Source: Syntrophus aciditrophicus SB
Lineage (GTDB): Bacteria > Desulfobacterota > Syntrophia > Syntrophales > Syntrophaceae
Length of the DNA stretch: 64,000 bases
NCBI RefSeq assembly: GCF_000013405.1
Contig: NC_007759.1
Location: 2,667,001-2,731,000, forward strand
Reading direction: 5' to 3'
Translations under genes and position numbers: made by a program
Part shown: positions 38,439 through 48,427 of the stretch, one piece after another
How positions within the stretch are numbered: position 1 is the stretch's first letter
Layout: the number at the start of each line of letters is the position of its first letter
The notes under the pieces: model-generated
Seen by the model: only the letters and a program-made list of their open reading frames with translations
The model's database searches: none
Told to the model about the DNA's origin: nothing

Positions 38439-39297
38439 TCTCTTCCTCTCTTATTTTCGCCTTCACAACCCGCCAACGCCCGGCATAATCCTTCCGGAAC
38501 GCAAGATCCTGATACGCGTCGGATTGCTGGAACAGGCGGTTGAGGTTTTCCTTCTGGCTGTCGCCGATTTCCAGCAGAAGCCATCCTCCCGGTTTCAGTC
38601 GGCAGGCTGCCTGCGGGATAATCGCCGAATAAAAATCCATGCCTTGCTCCCCGGCAAGGAGCGCCTCCCTGGGTTCGAAGTTTCTCACTTCCGCGGAAAG
38701 TCGGGCATAATCCCCGGAATCGATATAAGGCGGATTGGATACGATGACATCAAATTTTCCCATTACCGGATCAAGGAGATTTCCTTCAAGGAAGGTGATC
38801 CGGGAAGCCACGCCATGCCGCTCGGCATTTCCGGCCGACACCGCAAGCGCCTTACGGGAAATGTCCGTCGCCGTAATCCGGGCATGGGGACATTCATGGG
38901 CCAGAGCCACGGCTATCGCTCCGCTCCCCGTCCCCAGGTCGAGAATCTCCGGCCGGGACGCCCTGCCGCTTCCCAGCACCTTAATGACCTCCTCCACCAG
39001 GACCTCGGTATCCGGACGCGGAATCAGGACCCGGGGGTCCACGGCGAAATCGAGGGACCAGAATTCCTTCCGCCCGATAATATAAGCCACGGGTTCGCCC
39101 TTCTGCCGCCTCGCCACCCAGAAGCTGAACCCGTCCATTTCCCGGGCGCTCACGTCCTGCCCGGGATGGGTGTAGAGCCAGGTCCGGTCTTTCTTCAGGA
39201 AAGAGGCCAGAAGAACCTCCGCATCCAGGCGGGGCGTCGCCAGATTTCGGGACATGAAGTCCTTTTCCGTGTTTTCGATCAGTTGTTCGATTGTCAT
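38431..39297 (-). CDS. prmC: Release factor glutamine methyltransferase
   Basis: 288 residues from ATG 39297 ([14 protein letters not shown]); the longer frame to 39381 adds residues not seen in PrmC. The N-terminal helical domain precedes the SAM-binding domain with [13 protein letters not shown] near 115, [15 protein letters not shown] near 138 and the NPPY substrate motif ([12 protein letters not shown]) near 208. It methylates the GGQ glutamine of release factors, and RF1 is encoded directly upstream. Confidence 0.95.
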
Positions 39298-39377
39298 CTT
39301 ATCAAGACCGGTCGAGACGTATCTTATACCACCAGGCTGCCGTTGTATCCCTTTGCATGGAACCCGACGCGGCACGG

Positions 39378-40451
39378 TCAACCCGTCGACTGCTGTTTCA
39401 GGGACTCCGCCTGAAAATAAGCCGTCAGGGCGTCGATAAACTCCTGGATGTCTCCTCCCAGAATGTTTTCCAGACTGTAAAGCGTCAATCCCACCCGATG
39501 ATCCGTCACCCGGCCCTGAGGAAAGTTGTACGTCCGTATTCTTTCGCTGCGATCGCCACTCCCCACCTGACTCTTCCGGGCTTCCGATATCTCGTCGCTC
39601 TGCTTTTTGACCATAATGTCCAGAAGACGGGCACGCAGAACCTTCAGTGCCTTGGCCTTATTCTTGAGCTGCGACTTTTCGTCCTGGCAGCTCACCACCA
39701 GCCCCGTGGGGAGGTGGGTAATCCGCACAGCCGAATCCGTTGTATTGACACTCTGTCCTCCATGACCGCTGGAATGAAAGACGTCGATGCGCAGATCATT
39801 GGGATCGATGGTGACCTCGACTTCATCCGCCTCCGGCATGATCGCCACGGTGACCGCCGAGGTGTGAATCCTTCCCTGGGCCTCGGTCACGGGCACGCGC
39901 TGCACCCTGTGGACCCCGCTCTCGTACTTCAACTGACTGTACGCGCCCTGCCCGGCAATCGAAGCAATGATTTCCTTGAACCCCCCTACGCCGCTGGATG
40001 GCGTGCTGCTGATCACTTCCACCTTCCACCGCCGCATTTCCGCGTAACGGGCATACATACGGAAGAGATCGCCCACGAACAAACCGGCCTCGTCGCCTCC
40101 CGTTCCCGCGCGGATTTCCAGAAACACGTTCCGATCATCGTTGAGGTCCCGGGGGAGCAGGAGCACTTTCAGTCTCTCTTCCAACCCGGCCAAGTGCTGA
40201 CGAAGTTCCGGCAATTCTTCCCTGGCGATTTCCTTCAGTTCCTCATCGTCGCCACGCAGCAGCTGCTGAGCTTCCTCTATGGCGGCGCCGACTTTCTCAT
40301 ATTTCCGGAAAACCTCGACAAGATCGCGCAGATCCGCATGTTCCTTCGCATACTTCTGATAGAGGCTCTGCCTGGTAACGACAGTCGGGTCACTCAAAAG
40401 TTTTTCCAGTTCCAGATAGCGGGATTCCACTTCTTTAAGCTTGCTAAACAT
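39378..40451 (-). CDS. prfA: Peptide chain release factor 1
   Basis: 357 residues. The codon-recognition tripeptide region ([16 protein letters not shown]) near 180 and catalytic GGQ in [16 protein letters not shown] near 228-243 are present, followed by [20 protein letters not shown] near 285. RF1 reads UAG and UAA. It lies between rpmE and prmC, with a strong hairpin upstream. Confidence 0.98.
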   Translation of the reverse strand: MFSKLKEVESRYLELEKLLSDPTVVTRQSLYQKYAKEHADLRDLVEVFRKYEKVGAAIEEAQQLLRGDDEELKEIAREELPELRQHLAGLEERLKVLLLPRDLNDDRNVFLEIRAGTGGDEAGLFVGDLFRMYARYAEMRRWKVEVISSTPSSGVGGFKEIIASIAGQGAYSQLKYESGVHRVQRVPVTEAQGRIHTSAVTVAIMPEADEVEVTIDPNDLRIDVFHSSGHGGQSVNTTDSAVRITHLPTGLVVSCQDEKSQLKNKAKALKVLRARLLDIMVKKQSDEISEARKSQVGSGDRSERIRTYNFPQGRVTDHRVGLTLYSLENILGGDIQEFIDALTAYFQAESLKQQSTG

Positions 40452-40626
40452 AATTTCCGTTTCTTTTTATATATTCGGGACGCCATCCTGCGGTACAGAA
40501 GCAATCTCTCGCATGAACGGCCTCTCCTTGAAGGTCATTTTTCGATAAATCCAAGAAAAATCAGGAGGCGGGCTTTTTTATCCAAGGGGGGAAACCTGAT
40601 GGCGTCATGACGCATTCCCGTAATGT

Positions 40627-40663
40627 TTCAGAAGCCGGAACGGGAAACGCTCCGGCTTCTGAA
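40627..40663 (-). repeat. 13-bp perfect stem-loop between rpmE and prfA
   Basis: TTCAGAAGCCGGA (40627-40639) and TCCGGCTTCTGAA (40651-40663) pair perfectly around an 11-base loop. There is no T-run on either strand, so it is not a classical intrinsic terminator. It may protect the rpmE message 3' end or reduce read-through into prfA. Confidence 0.65.
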
Positions 40664-40679
40664 GGGTGAAATGTCACGG

Positions 40680-40895
40680 CTACGCTTTTTTATTGTTGAC
40701 TCCGGCATATTTCTGATTGAAGCGTTCCACGCGGCCGGCGGTGTCGATGATCTTCTGTTTTCCAGTGATAAACGGATGACACTGGGAACAGATTTCCACC
40801 TTGATGTCCTGCTTTGTTGACCGGGTTGTAATCACGTTCCCGCAAACGCAGGTAATGGTTGTTTCTTTATACTCAGGATGAATTCCTTCCTTCAT
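40680..40895 (-). CDS. rpmE: 50S ribosomal protein L31 (zinc-binding type)
   Basis: 71 residues. [20 protein letters not shown] and [16 protein letters not shown] carry the four cysteines (16, 18, 37, 40) of the zinc-type C+ form. The tail VERFNQKY is standard. Preceded by an unusually long leader with its own promoter just after rho. Confidence 0.98.
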   Translation of the reverse strand: MKEGIHPEYKETTITCVCGNVITTRSTKQDIKVEICSQCHPFITGKQKIIDTAGRVERFNQKYAGVNNKKA

Positions 40896-41140
40896 GATCC
40901 TTTACGAACCTCCCTCATAGTATGATCAGGTTTTATACTGTATTTCCGATTCTACATTCAGGCGCTTCCTGCGCTGGATTCTTAAGCGGCTCCTGGATGT
41001 GCCGCTTCGAACTCCAGTATTGCCTCTGCCTGGCCGTCCTGCCCGGAGCCTCTGATCCGAATCTGAAACGGGACAGAGCATTTCTCCGTTTCTTGCGATT
41101 TTACTTCTATTCCAAATGATCCACGCCTCTGCCGGATTGG
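40896..41140 (-). promoter_or_regulatory. Long structured 5' leader of rpmE
   Basis: About 245 nt lie between the predicted start near 41140 and the rpmE ATG. Two stem-loops are visible near the gene: AAGCGGC/GCCGCTT (40984-41007) and GCGC/GCGC (40962-40974). Families of autoregulatory L31 leaders are known in other phyla; whether this belongs to one cannot be told by eye. Confidence 0.4.
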
Positions 41141-41146
41141 AGAGGG

Positions 41147-41174
41147 ATTATAATCATCCCGCTTATAAATTCAA
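41147..41174 (-). promoter_or_regulatory. Promoter of rpmE between rho and rpmE
   Basis: TTGAAT (41169-41174), a 16-base spacer and a perfect TATAAT (41147-41152) on the minus strand, ~25 bp after the rho stop codon. Confidence 0.7.
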
Positions 41175-41198
41175 GGATTTTTAACAGCCCCTGCCGAC

Positions 41199-42446
41199 CT
41201 ACTGATTCATGGAATCCAGAAAGGCCTGGTTGGTCTCGGTCTTGCGCATCTTGTCGATAATGAATTCCATGGCGTCCACCGGATTCATTTCCTGGAGAAT
41301 TCTCCGCAGAATCCATATCCTGTTGAGATTCTCCTTCGGGGTGAGGAGCTCCTCTTTGCGGGTCCCGGAACGGATCAGATCGAAGGCGGGGAAAACCCTC
41401 CGGTCCGCTATCCGTCGATCCAGATGAAGTTCCATGTTACCCGTCCCTTTAAATTCTTCGAAGATCACCTCGTCCATGCGGCTGCCGGTGTCGATCAGCG
41501 CCGTGGAAATAATGGTCAGACTGCCGCCGTTTTCGATGTTCCGGGCAGCCCCGAAAAAACGCTTCGGTTTATGAAGCGCATTGGAATCCACACCGCCGGA
41601 CAGCACCTTGCCGCTGGGAGGTACAACGGTGTTGTACGCCCTGGCCAGCCGAGTGATGCTGTCCAGGAGGATGACCACATCCCGTTTGTGCTCGACCAGC
41701 CTTTTCGCCTTCTCGATGACCATCTCGGCAACCTGGACATGACGGGTTGCCGGCTCGTCGAAGGTGGAGGAAACGACTTCTCCCTTGACGCTGCGCTGCA
41801 TGTCGGTCACTTCTTCCGGCCGCTCATCGATGAGCAGCACCATGAGAATGACCTCTTTATGATTTGCCGTGATGCTGTGGGCAATGTCCTGAAGAAGAAC
41901 GGTCTTGCCAGCCCGGGGAGGCGAAACGATCAGCCCCCGCTGACCCTTGCCGATGGGTGTGAAGAGATCCATGATCCGTGTCGAGTAGTTTTCCGGATTG
42001 CTTTCCAGGTTCAGTTTATCATGGGGATAAACAGGAATGAGATTATCGAACAGGATTTTATCGCGGGCCAGTTCGGAAGCTTCAAAGTTGATGGTGTCGA
42101 CTTTGAGGAGAGCGAAATACTTTTCCCCTTCCTTCGGTGGCCTGACCTCCCCGGAAATCGTGTCCCCGGTCCGGAGATTAAACCGCCGGATTTGAGAAGG
42201 AGAAATGTAGATATCATCGGGGCTGGGCAGATAATTGTAATCCACGGCCCTCAGGAACCCAAAGCCATCGGGAAGAATCTCCAGTACGCCCGACCCCGAG
42301 ATCATCCCGTTTTTCTCCGCCTGAGCCTGAAGAATCGCGAAAATCAGATCCTGCCTTCTCATTCCCCCCGCGCCCGGCACATTCAGATCTTTCGCGAGAT
42401 GAGCCAGTTCGTTAATGGGCTGTCTTTTAATCTCTTCAATATTCAT
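41199..42446 (-). CDS. rho: Transcription termination factor Rho
   Basis: 415 residues, standard length. N-terminal RNA-binding domain with the cold-shock-like [14 protein letters not shown] near 53 and [18 protein letters not shown] near 72; Walker [12 protein letters not shown] near 174; Walker [17 protein letters not shown] near 257; the R-loop and Q-loop region [20 protein letters not shown] near 285. Rho is the hexameric helicase that ends transcription. It heads the rho-rpmE-prfA-prmC-murA-hisD string. The 233-bp upstream region contains no obvious structure. Confidence 0.98.
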   Translation of the reverse strand: MNIEEIKRQPINELAHLAKDLNVPGAGGMRRQDLIFAILQAQAEKNGMISGSGVLEILPDGFGFLRAVDYNYLPSPDDIYISPSQIRRFNLRTGDTISGEVRPPKEGEKYFALLKVDTINFEASELARDKILFDNLIPVYPHDKLNLESNPENYSTRIMDLFTPIGKGQRGLIVSPPRAGKTVLLQDIAHSITANHKEVILMVLLIDERPEEVTDMQRSVKGEVVSSTFDEPATRHVQVAEMVIEKAKRLVEHKRDVVILLDSITRLARAYNTVVPPSGKVLSGGVDSNALHKPKRFFGAARNIENGGSLTIISTALIDTGSRMDEVIFEEFKGTGNMELHLDRRIADRRVFPAFDLIRSGTRKEELLTPKENLNRIWILRRILQEMNPVDAMEFIIDKMRKTETNQAFLDSMNQ

Positions 42447-42679
42447 AGTCTATCCTTAAATAACCCCCGGGAAATACGTGTCATACACGGGTACACCACA
42501 GGATCCGCAGTGCGCCGACACTTCACAGGCAAAACATCTCTCTTGGGAAAAGTGCAACTTTATTTGCAACGAACGAAAAATGAGGAACTTGGATTAATGT
42601 AATAGATTGCTATTCTGAACTCTGGAAATAATCCATGCGGAAGGGTTTGAATACATTCCTTTCTCAGAGCGTTGCATTA

Positions 42680-43528
42680 TTATAATCCCTTTGTGATGTC
42701 AAGAAGAATTTTATCTTGCGATTTTTTACCTTTGAGCAGAATGAAGTTCACATGGCGACCGGTTTTCCCCGCATCCCGCCGGTGCGAAAAGAACAGATCG
42801 GGACGGCAGACGGTACAGAAACCGGACAACTCAATATTGTCGTTCGCCAGCCCCCTTCCCAGGAGCTGATATCGGTTGGCCAGGGGCAGATCCAGGGTCC
42901 ACTTTCCCGGAGCGCCCGCAGGGGAAAAAAAATGTTCCGCTCCATGGTGATCGCGCATTGCCAGATAGACCCGGCTGTCCACCTCATAACAGCAAGGCCC
43001 GATGGAAGGTCCGATGGCCGCACGGATATCCGCGGGACGGCATTGAAACTCCCGAACCATGACGTCAACGACCCTGGCTGTAATCTGCAGAGCAGTTCCT
43101 CCCCAGCCCGCGTGGACCGCTCCGATGACCCGCTGATGGACGTCCACAAGAAAAACCGGCACACAGTCCGCTGTTTTAATGCAGAGGGCCACTTCCGGAA
43201 GCTGTGTGACACAAGCGTCACCGGCGGGAATCCCTCCACTTTGCTGTCCCGGAGGATTTTCCCTGATGACGAGAACCTCGTCGCTGTGCACCTGATTCAT
43301 GACGAAAAAGGATCTCTCCGGCATATCGAAGGAGCGGCTGAGGATTCGCCAGTTTTTCCGGACCCGTTCTTTGGCGTCCCCATGCCCGGCTGTCATGTTC
43401 AGCGATGCAAAAGCACCCTGGCTGACACCGCCCCGGCGGGAACAGAAGGCATGAGTGACAAATTTGAACTCAAGCAGTTTCGGAGCCTGCAGAAAACTTA
43501 CCTCACCGCTCCGGACGATCTGAAACAC
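42680..43528 (-). CDS. pgeF: Peptidoglycan editing factor PgeF / multicopper polyphenol oxidase family
   Basis: 282 residues from GTG 43528, with AGGAGG four bases upstream. CSRRGGVSQGAFASLNM near 28, MNQVHSDEV near 77, ALCIKTADCVPVFLVD near 112, and HAGWGGTALQITARVV near 137 include the conserved metal-site His and Cys residues; GPSIGPCCYEV lies near 168. PgeF (YfiH) corrects L-Ser misincorporation in peptidoglycan precursors in E. coli; older annotations call it laccase. Separated from the rluD-like gene by ~150 bp. Confidence 0.93.
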   Translation of the reverse strand: MFQIVRSGEVSFLQAPKLLEFKFVTHAFCSRRGGVSQGAFASLNMTAGHGDAKERVRKNWRILSRSFDMPERSFFVMNQVHSDEVLVIRENPPGQQSGGIPAGDACVTQLPEVALCIKTADCVPVFLVDVHQRVIGAVHAGWGGTALQITARVVDVMVREFQCRPADIRAAIGPSIGPCCYEVDSRVYLAMRDHHGAEHFFSPAGAPGKWTLDLPLANRYQLLGRGLANDNIELSGFCTVCRPDLFFSHRRDAGKTGRHVNFILLKGKKSQDKILLDITKGL

Positions 43529-43675
43529 GATTCCTCCTCGATTTCCTTTTCAACCCCATCCGCCTTCCCTTTTATTTCCCCTCGCGCAAGCTCGGGCCGC
43601 AAAAAGCCGGTCCCGAACGGGTTATGGCTTCGATCCGAAGGCAACAACCACTCCCGCCTCTCAATCCCCCCGTGT

Positions 43676-44677
43676 TCAGAACGCCTGGAGAACCAATTGG
43701 GAATCAGGACAGCAATGCTTCCGCAGGAAGGCGCATAGATCCTCCATGTCCGCCGGAAGCGGCGCGTGAAATTCCAGAATCTTATGGGTCACGGGATGAG
43801 TGAAAGAGAGACGCGCGGCATGGAGGGCCTGCCTGCTCATTTCTTTCAGGCGGCCCTTGACGGCAGGATCCGTGAGGGTAGTGGCCCGTTTTGAACTTCC
43901 ATAGACCGCGTCTCCGACAACAGGATGACCAATCGCCGCCAGGTGCACTCGGATCTGATGAGTCCGCCCGGTTACGATATCCACGTTTAAAAGCGTCGCG
44001 ACGCCGAAACGCTCGGCGATCCGCCAACGGGTTGCCGCCTCTTTGCCCCGCCGGCTCTTTGTCGACATTTTTTTCCGCTCTACGGGATGCCGTCCCACAG
44101 GCAGGTCGATCTGTCCAGTCTTTTCCCGGGGATCACCATAAACGAGCGCCTGATAGGTTTTACCCACCTGGTGCTTTTTAAACTGCAGGGCAAGCCCCTG
44201 ATGTGCCGCATCCGTTTTGGCCACCACGAGCAGACCGGAAGTATCCTTGTCCAGGCGGTGGACGATTCCCGGACGCATCACCCCGCCGATACCCGCCAGA
44301 TCCCGGCAATGGAAAAGGAGGGCATTGACGAGGGTACCCGAGACGTGACCCGCCGCCGGATGGACGACCAGACCGGCAGGCTTGTCCAGAACGAGGAGGT
44401 CATGGTCCTCATACAGAATGGAAAGAGGGATATCCTGAGGGATAAGTTCCAGAGGGGTTGCCGGGGGTTCTTCAAGCATCACGATATCGCCGGTTCGAAG
44501 CTTCTGACTCGCCCGGATTGCCGCCTTCCCACTGATGGTCACCCGGCCGCTTTCAATAAGACGCTGCAACCGGGCTCTGGAAAAGCCGGATTCATGGCTG
44601 GCAAGAAAGAGATCCAGCCGCAGGCCACTCTCCGTCGCAGTTACCCTGTACTCCCTGAGTGGCGCAACACCCTTCAT
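43676..44677 (-). CDS. RluA/RluD-family pseudouridine synthase
   Basis: 333 residues. N-terminal S4 domain (LRLDLFLASHESGFSRARLQRLIESG) and the RluA catalytic domain with HRLDKDTSGLLVV near 139 (catalytic Asp 142), GRTHQIRVHLAAIGHPVVGD near 240. It modifies uridines in 23S rRNA in the RluD subgroup, judged by the S4 domain; the exact sites are not determinable. It lies 5 bp downstream of selA on the same strand. Confidence 0.93.
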   Translation of the reverse strand: MKGVAPLREYRVTATESGLRLDLFLASHESGFSRARLQRLIESGRVTISGKAAIRASQKLRTGDIVMLEEPPATPLELIPQDIPLSILYEDHDLLVLDKPAGLVVHPAAGHVSGTLVNALLFHCRDLAGIGGVMRPGIVHRLDKDTSGLLVVAKTDAAHQGLALQFKKHQVGKTYQALVYGDPREKTGQIDLPVGRHPVERKKMSTKSRRGKEAATRWRIAERFGVATLLNVDIVTGRTHQIRVHLAAIGHPVVGDAVYGSSKRATTLTDPAVKGRLKEMSRQALHAARLSFTHPVTHKILEFHAPLPADMEDLCAFLRKHCCPDSQLVLQAF

Positions 44678-44682
44678 ATCGA

Positions 44683-46107
44683 TTAATCTCCGGAGGGCAG
44701 GGCCAGAGACAGAAACCCATCGCGGATCAGCTTCAGCTCTTCTTCTTCAATCGTCCGGAAATCCAGCAGGATCTCGTCATGGGCCACCCGAACGATAATC
44801 GGAATTTCCAGCCGCCGGAGGCCGGCCTCCAGCCGGCCGGCGGAAAGTCCGGCAAACCGGACTGCCATCAGCATTGTCGGGATGCTCACTTCGGGAAGGG
44901 CTCCTCCGCCTACCATCGATACCCCCGGCTTCAGAGCCAGGGAGAAAGACGTCGACAAAGCCCTCCTCAACAGCCGCAGACACTTTTTCGCCCGCCGGGT
45001 CACCTCACTCAACGGTTCTGTCAGAGCCTTGAGAATCCGCAGACGGTTCACGGCTTCCTTCGGATCAAGATAGACCCTGAGGGTTGCCTCCAGTGCCGCC
45101 AGGGTCAGTTTGTCGATCCGCAGGGCACGGTTGAGAGGATTGCGTTTGATATTCTCGAGAAGGTTGCGTCTTCCCAGGATGATTCCCGCCTGCGGCCCAC
45201 CCAGCATCTTGTCGCCGCTGAACGTCAACACATCCACACCATGGGCGGCAACATCCCTGACCACGGGCTCTCCGGGCAGTCCATAAGCAGTCAGATCGAT
45301 AAAACAGCCGCTGCCCACATCATACATGACCGGAATTGAATGTTTTTTCCCCAGAGCCACCAGATCTTCCAGGGGAGTCTCTTCCGTAAAGCCCACCATC
45401 CTGAAATTGCTGGAATGAACTTTGAGAATCAATCCCGTCTCTGAAGATATGGCCCGTTCATAATCAACCAGACGGGTCCGGTTGGTCGCTCCCACTTCCC
45501 TCAGCCGGGCGCCGCTTTTTTCCATAATCTCCGGAACACGGAACTCTCCGCCGATTTCAACAAGTTCTCCCCGGGAAACGACCACTTCCCGCCCTTCCGC
45601 CAGTGTGTTGAGTGTGAGAAGCACCGCGGCGGCGTTGTTATTGACCACCAGGGCGTCTTCCACGCCTGAAAGGAGACAGAGGAGTTCCCGAACATGATCG
45701 TAGCGCAGTCCCCGCTCTCCCCGATCCAGGTCAAATTCCAGATTGGAGTACCCTTTTCCGACGGCCGTCAACTGATCCCTCGCCTCCAGACAGAGTGGCG
45801 CCCGCCCCAGATTCGTGTGCAGGATCACGCCTGTCGCGTTGATCACTCGGCGAAGCCGGGGTCGGTGCAGCGCTTCAATCCGGTTTTCCACGACTGTGGC
45901 GATCTCCTCTGCCATGGGGAGGCGTATCGTCCCCGCATCGCCTTTCCTGCGGAGAATGGAGCGGCGCAGTTCGTCTACGGTCTCCCGGCAGACACACCGG
46001 ATCACTTCGCGGGGAGCTCGGCTCTCCGGATTACGTTTCTCAAGAATCAGCAGAATTTCATCGATTTTCGGAAGTCCGCGCAATAAGGTCTGCATCTGTT
46101 CATTCAT
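44683..46107 (-). CDS. selA: L-seryl-tRNA(Sec) selenium transferase
   Basis: 474 residues. INATGVILHTNLGRAPL near 88, the PLP region with AVVNNNAAAVLL near 152, KVHSSNFRMVGFTEE near 228 and the Schiff-base Lys in FSGDKMLGGPQAGII near 298 are typical. SelA converts Ser-tRNA(Sec) to Sec-tRNA(Sec) with selenophosphate. Its presence implies selenoproteins in this genome. selB, selD and selC are not in this window, so the Sec genes are dispersed. Confidence 0.97.
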   Translation of the reverse strand: MNEQMQTLLRGLPKIDEILLILEKRNPESRAPREVIRCVCRETVDELRRSILRRKGDAGTIRLPMAEEIATVVENRIEALHRPRLRRVINATGVILHTNLGRAPLCLEARDQLTAVGKGYSNLEFDLDRGERGLRYDHVRELLCLLSGVEDALVVNNNAAAVLLTLNTLAEGREVVVSRGELVEIGGEFRVPEIMEKSGARLREVGATNRTRLVDYERAISSETGLILKVHSSNFRMVGFTEETPLEDLVALGKKHSIPVMYDVGSGCFIDLTAYGLPGEPVVRDVAAHGVDVLTFSGDKMLGGPQAGIILGRRNLLENIKRNPLNRALRIDKLTLAALEATLRVYLDPKEAVNRLRILKALTEPLSEVTRRAKKCLRLLRRALSTSFSLALKPGVSMVGGGALPEVSIPTMLMAVRFAGLSAGRLEAGLRRLEIPIIVRVAHDEILLDFRTIEEEELKLIRDGFLSLALPSGD

Positions 46108-46216
46108 GGGTTTTGCTCCTGATTCCAGGTCTTTTTTATTCGACTGATGCTGTCGGCTGTGCCTTCGGCTCCCTTAAACATGATCCATACGCCTATGCTG
46201 TTTCCTTCCCGCCGCC

Positions 46217-47515
46217 TTACAATTCTTCCACAGGCAACCGCGTCTGCATCGCAGGCAGGTCGCCACCCGACAAGCCGGCTTCCGCGCGGCAGAAGTCACG
46301 GAAGTTATTTACCGCCGTGAAGAATTCCCTCATGATGACCACCCAGAGATAGCAGCCCCGCTGGGTGAGGCGCCAATCCGGCGATTCGTACCGCAAGGCG
46401 CCGGCCAGCTGGAAGAGAAGAAAATCCAGCCAGAGTCTCGGGGAAAGCCGGCCTCCGTATTTTTCCCGCAAACTCGAAAGGTTCAGTTTCGTGCCGAAAA
46501 ACCTCATCACCAGATCATAACGCATCCGCTCCTGCAAGGTGAATGTCCGGGAGGCCATCAGCGGCAGTTCATCCCGGCTCAAGCGCTCGCAATATTCAGC
46601 GATATCGAAGGTATTGGCATAGCAGACTCCGTCAAGATAGCCGATGGAACCGCTCCCCAATCCGGCATACTCGTCATAATCCACGATGTATTCATCGATC
46701 ATGGTCCCTTTGCGGGAAAAACACCAGGCGGAAGAAAACCGGTATTCCGGGCCGAGTCTTTCCCGTATCCGGTCGTAAAAAGCCTTTTCCCGTCCTTTAT
46801 CGAGCCGGCCCAGCGTCCGCGTCACGGCTTGACGCGTCGAGTCCGAAACCATGAGGGGGTACCAGGTGATCTGGTCCACGCCCAGCTCCAGAAGGATATC
46901 CAGATCCCGGTCCAGCATGGCCATTTCCTGGGAGGGAAAATTGAAGATCATATCGGCGTTCAGGGTGTCGAAACGTCCCTGGGCCTGCCGCAGCCTCTCG
47001 ATGATCTCGGCGCCGCTGCCGTATTTGTCATGCCGATCCATGGCCTTGAGCAGACCATCGTTGAAGCTCTGAATGCCCACCGACAGGCGGTTGATCCCGG
47101 CCGAACTCAATCGTTCCAGTTTTTCGGGGACAAGATGGTTGGGATTGGTTTCGACGGACACCTCCCGAATTGAAAAACACCGGCGGACCAGATCCAGGGT
47201 TTCCTCCAGTTCATCCAGAAGGATTGTGGGTGTTCCCCCGCCCACATAGACGCCGCCGAAGTCATAACCTTTTTCCCGATAGAGCCGGATTTCCCGCCGA
47301 AGGGCGGAAAAGTAGTCGCGGCACCGCCCTTCCTCAAAGACAAAGCGGTTGAAAGAACAGTAAGGGCAGAGACGTTCACAAAAAGGGACATGGAGGTAAA
47401 GGAGACGGGGCTGCCCTGACTGAACAGCGGGCAGAAAAGGTGTCTTACCTTCCTGAAATTGCATGACCCGCGAAAAATTCCGACGGGCCATATAACCGAC
47501 AAGGGTTGAAATCAC
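46217..47515 (-). CDS. HemW/HemN-like radical SAM protein
   Basis: 432 residues. LYLHVPFCERLCPYCSF near 39 has the CxxxCxxC radical SAM motif, with Ser then Phe after the third Cys as in HemW rather than the CxC of true HemN. GVYVGGGTPTILLDELEE near 88, ETNPNHLVPEKLERL near 120 and INRLSVGIQSFNDGLL near 140 follow. The C-terminal HemN domain is present. HemW proteins are heme chaperones; a coproporphyrinogen dehydrogenase role is less likely on the Cys pattern. No other heme gene is adjacent. Confidence 0.85.
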   Translation of the reverse strand: MISTLVGYMARRNFSRVMQFQEGKTPFLPAVQSGQPRLLYLHVPFCERLCPYCSFNRFVFEEGRCRDYFSALRREIRLYREKGYDFGGVYVGGGTPTILLDELEETLDLVRRCFSIREVSVETNPNHLVPEKLERLSSAGINRLSVGIQSFNDGLLKAMDRHDKYGSGAEIIERLRQAQGRFDTLNADMIFNFPSQEMAMLDRDLDILLELGVDQITWYPLMVSDSTRQAVTRTLGRLDKGREKAFYDRIRERLGPEYRFSSAWCFSRKGTMIDEYIVDYDEYAGLGSGSIGYLDGVCYANTFDIAEYCERLSRDELPLMASRTFTLQERMRYDLVMRFFGTKLNLSSLREKYGGRLSPRLWLDFLLFQLAGALRYESPDWRLTQRGCYLWVVIMREFFTAVNNFRDFCRAEAGLSGGDLPAMQTRLPVEEL

Positions 47516-47636
47516 GTTGATTTTCCTGATGTGCTGATTTTTCTGATGGAGGGTATGAAACTCCGTAGTTCTTTACGCGCGCAAACGCTAACAAATTTAT
47601 AAGATATTATCAAGGATATTGTCATCATGCAAATCC

Positions 47637-47665
47637 TTGAAATGGGCAGGTCAACATGTTATAGA
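47637..47665 (+). promoter_or_regulatory. Promoter of def
   Basis: TTGAAA (47637-47642), a 17-base spacer and TATAGA (47660-47665), with an extended TG one base before the -10 box. The def start codon is 33 bp downstream. Confidence 0.65.
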
Positions 47666-47697
47666 GCTTTGAAAAAGATTATTAGAGGCTGTATTTC

Positions 47698-48267
47698 ATG
47701 TCTTATCGTCACAAAGTATTAACCCTCTGGAGCGAAATTTCCGTCAACGATGAAGAAACGCGCATTCTGCGGACCCCCTCCAGGGATCTCCCGATTCCGC
47801 TGAGCCGCGAGGCCAGAGACCAGATACAAACTCTGGTTGACGCCTTTCTTGAGCGGGATGACGCACTGGGATTGGCAGCGCCTCAGATCGGAATAAACCG
47901 GAGGATCGTAATCTTCCGCAACAAGGGATTTGATGAGGAAGGGTGGTCCAAAAAAGAAAAAGACTATGATCTGCTGATCAACCCCCGTATCACCCAGACC
48001 AGGGGAGAGCTTGTCAAAGGAGCGGAGGGATGTCTCTCCTGCCCGAGTATTCAGGTGGAAGTCAACCGTTTCCCGGAAGTTAAAGTTCGGGCCTTCGATC
48101 GTCACGGCAACCGGATCAGCAAACGGTATGCCGATTTTCTCGCCCGCGTCGCTCAACACGAACTCGACCATCTGGAAGGAAAATTGATTGTGGATTGTGA
48201 AGGCCCGGTCTACTTTCCTCGAGAGAAAAAAGCCTTCTTTGAACGGATTTTTGCGCAGATTCCCTGA
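47698..48267 (+). CDS. def: Peptide deformylase
   Basis: 189 residues. Motif 1 GLAAPQIGI near 60, motif 2 EGCLSCPS near 109 (metal-binding Cys) and motif 3 QHELDHLEGKL near 151 (two His and catalytic Glu) are intact. It removes the formyl group from new proteins. A ~15-residue N-terminal extension before the usual start (near ETRILRTPSRDL) makes the start at 47698 slightly uncertain. Confidence 0.95.
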   Translation: MSYRHKVLTLWSEISVNDEETRILRTPSRDLPIPLSREARDQIQTLVDAFLERDDALGLAAPQIGINRRIVIFRNKGFDEEGWSKKEKDYDLLINPRITQTRGELVKGAEGCLSCPSIQVEVNRFPEVKVRAFDRHGNRISKRYADFLARVAQHELDHLEGKLIVDCEGPVYFPREKKAFFERIFAQIP

Positions 48268-48427
48268 CACCGGGCTGCATTTTCAAAGGATAACAAAGCG
48301 GCGGAGAATAAGCGTCGCAGGCATATGAGAGCATATGCCGTGAAACCAATGCGAAACCGATGAAAGTTCAGCTGAACAAAGGTAATTGGGCATAATGCCC
48401 GAAACTCGATTTTGAAAGCCTGCAGAT

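Noticed and set aside
42676-42702. rho promoter with perfect TTGACA at the end of pgeF
   Set aside because: The -35 is good but the -10 boxes fall at 12 or 15 bases, outside normal spacing, and the TTGACA encodes part of the conserved pgeF tail.
44683-46107. In-window selenoprotein linked to selA
   Set aside because: I looked for genes interrupted by TGA with a Cys-type context near selA and found none; the broken genes at 57-59 kb need frame changes, not TGA read-through.
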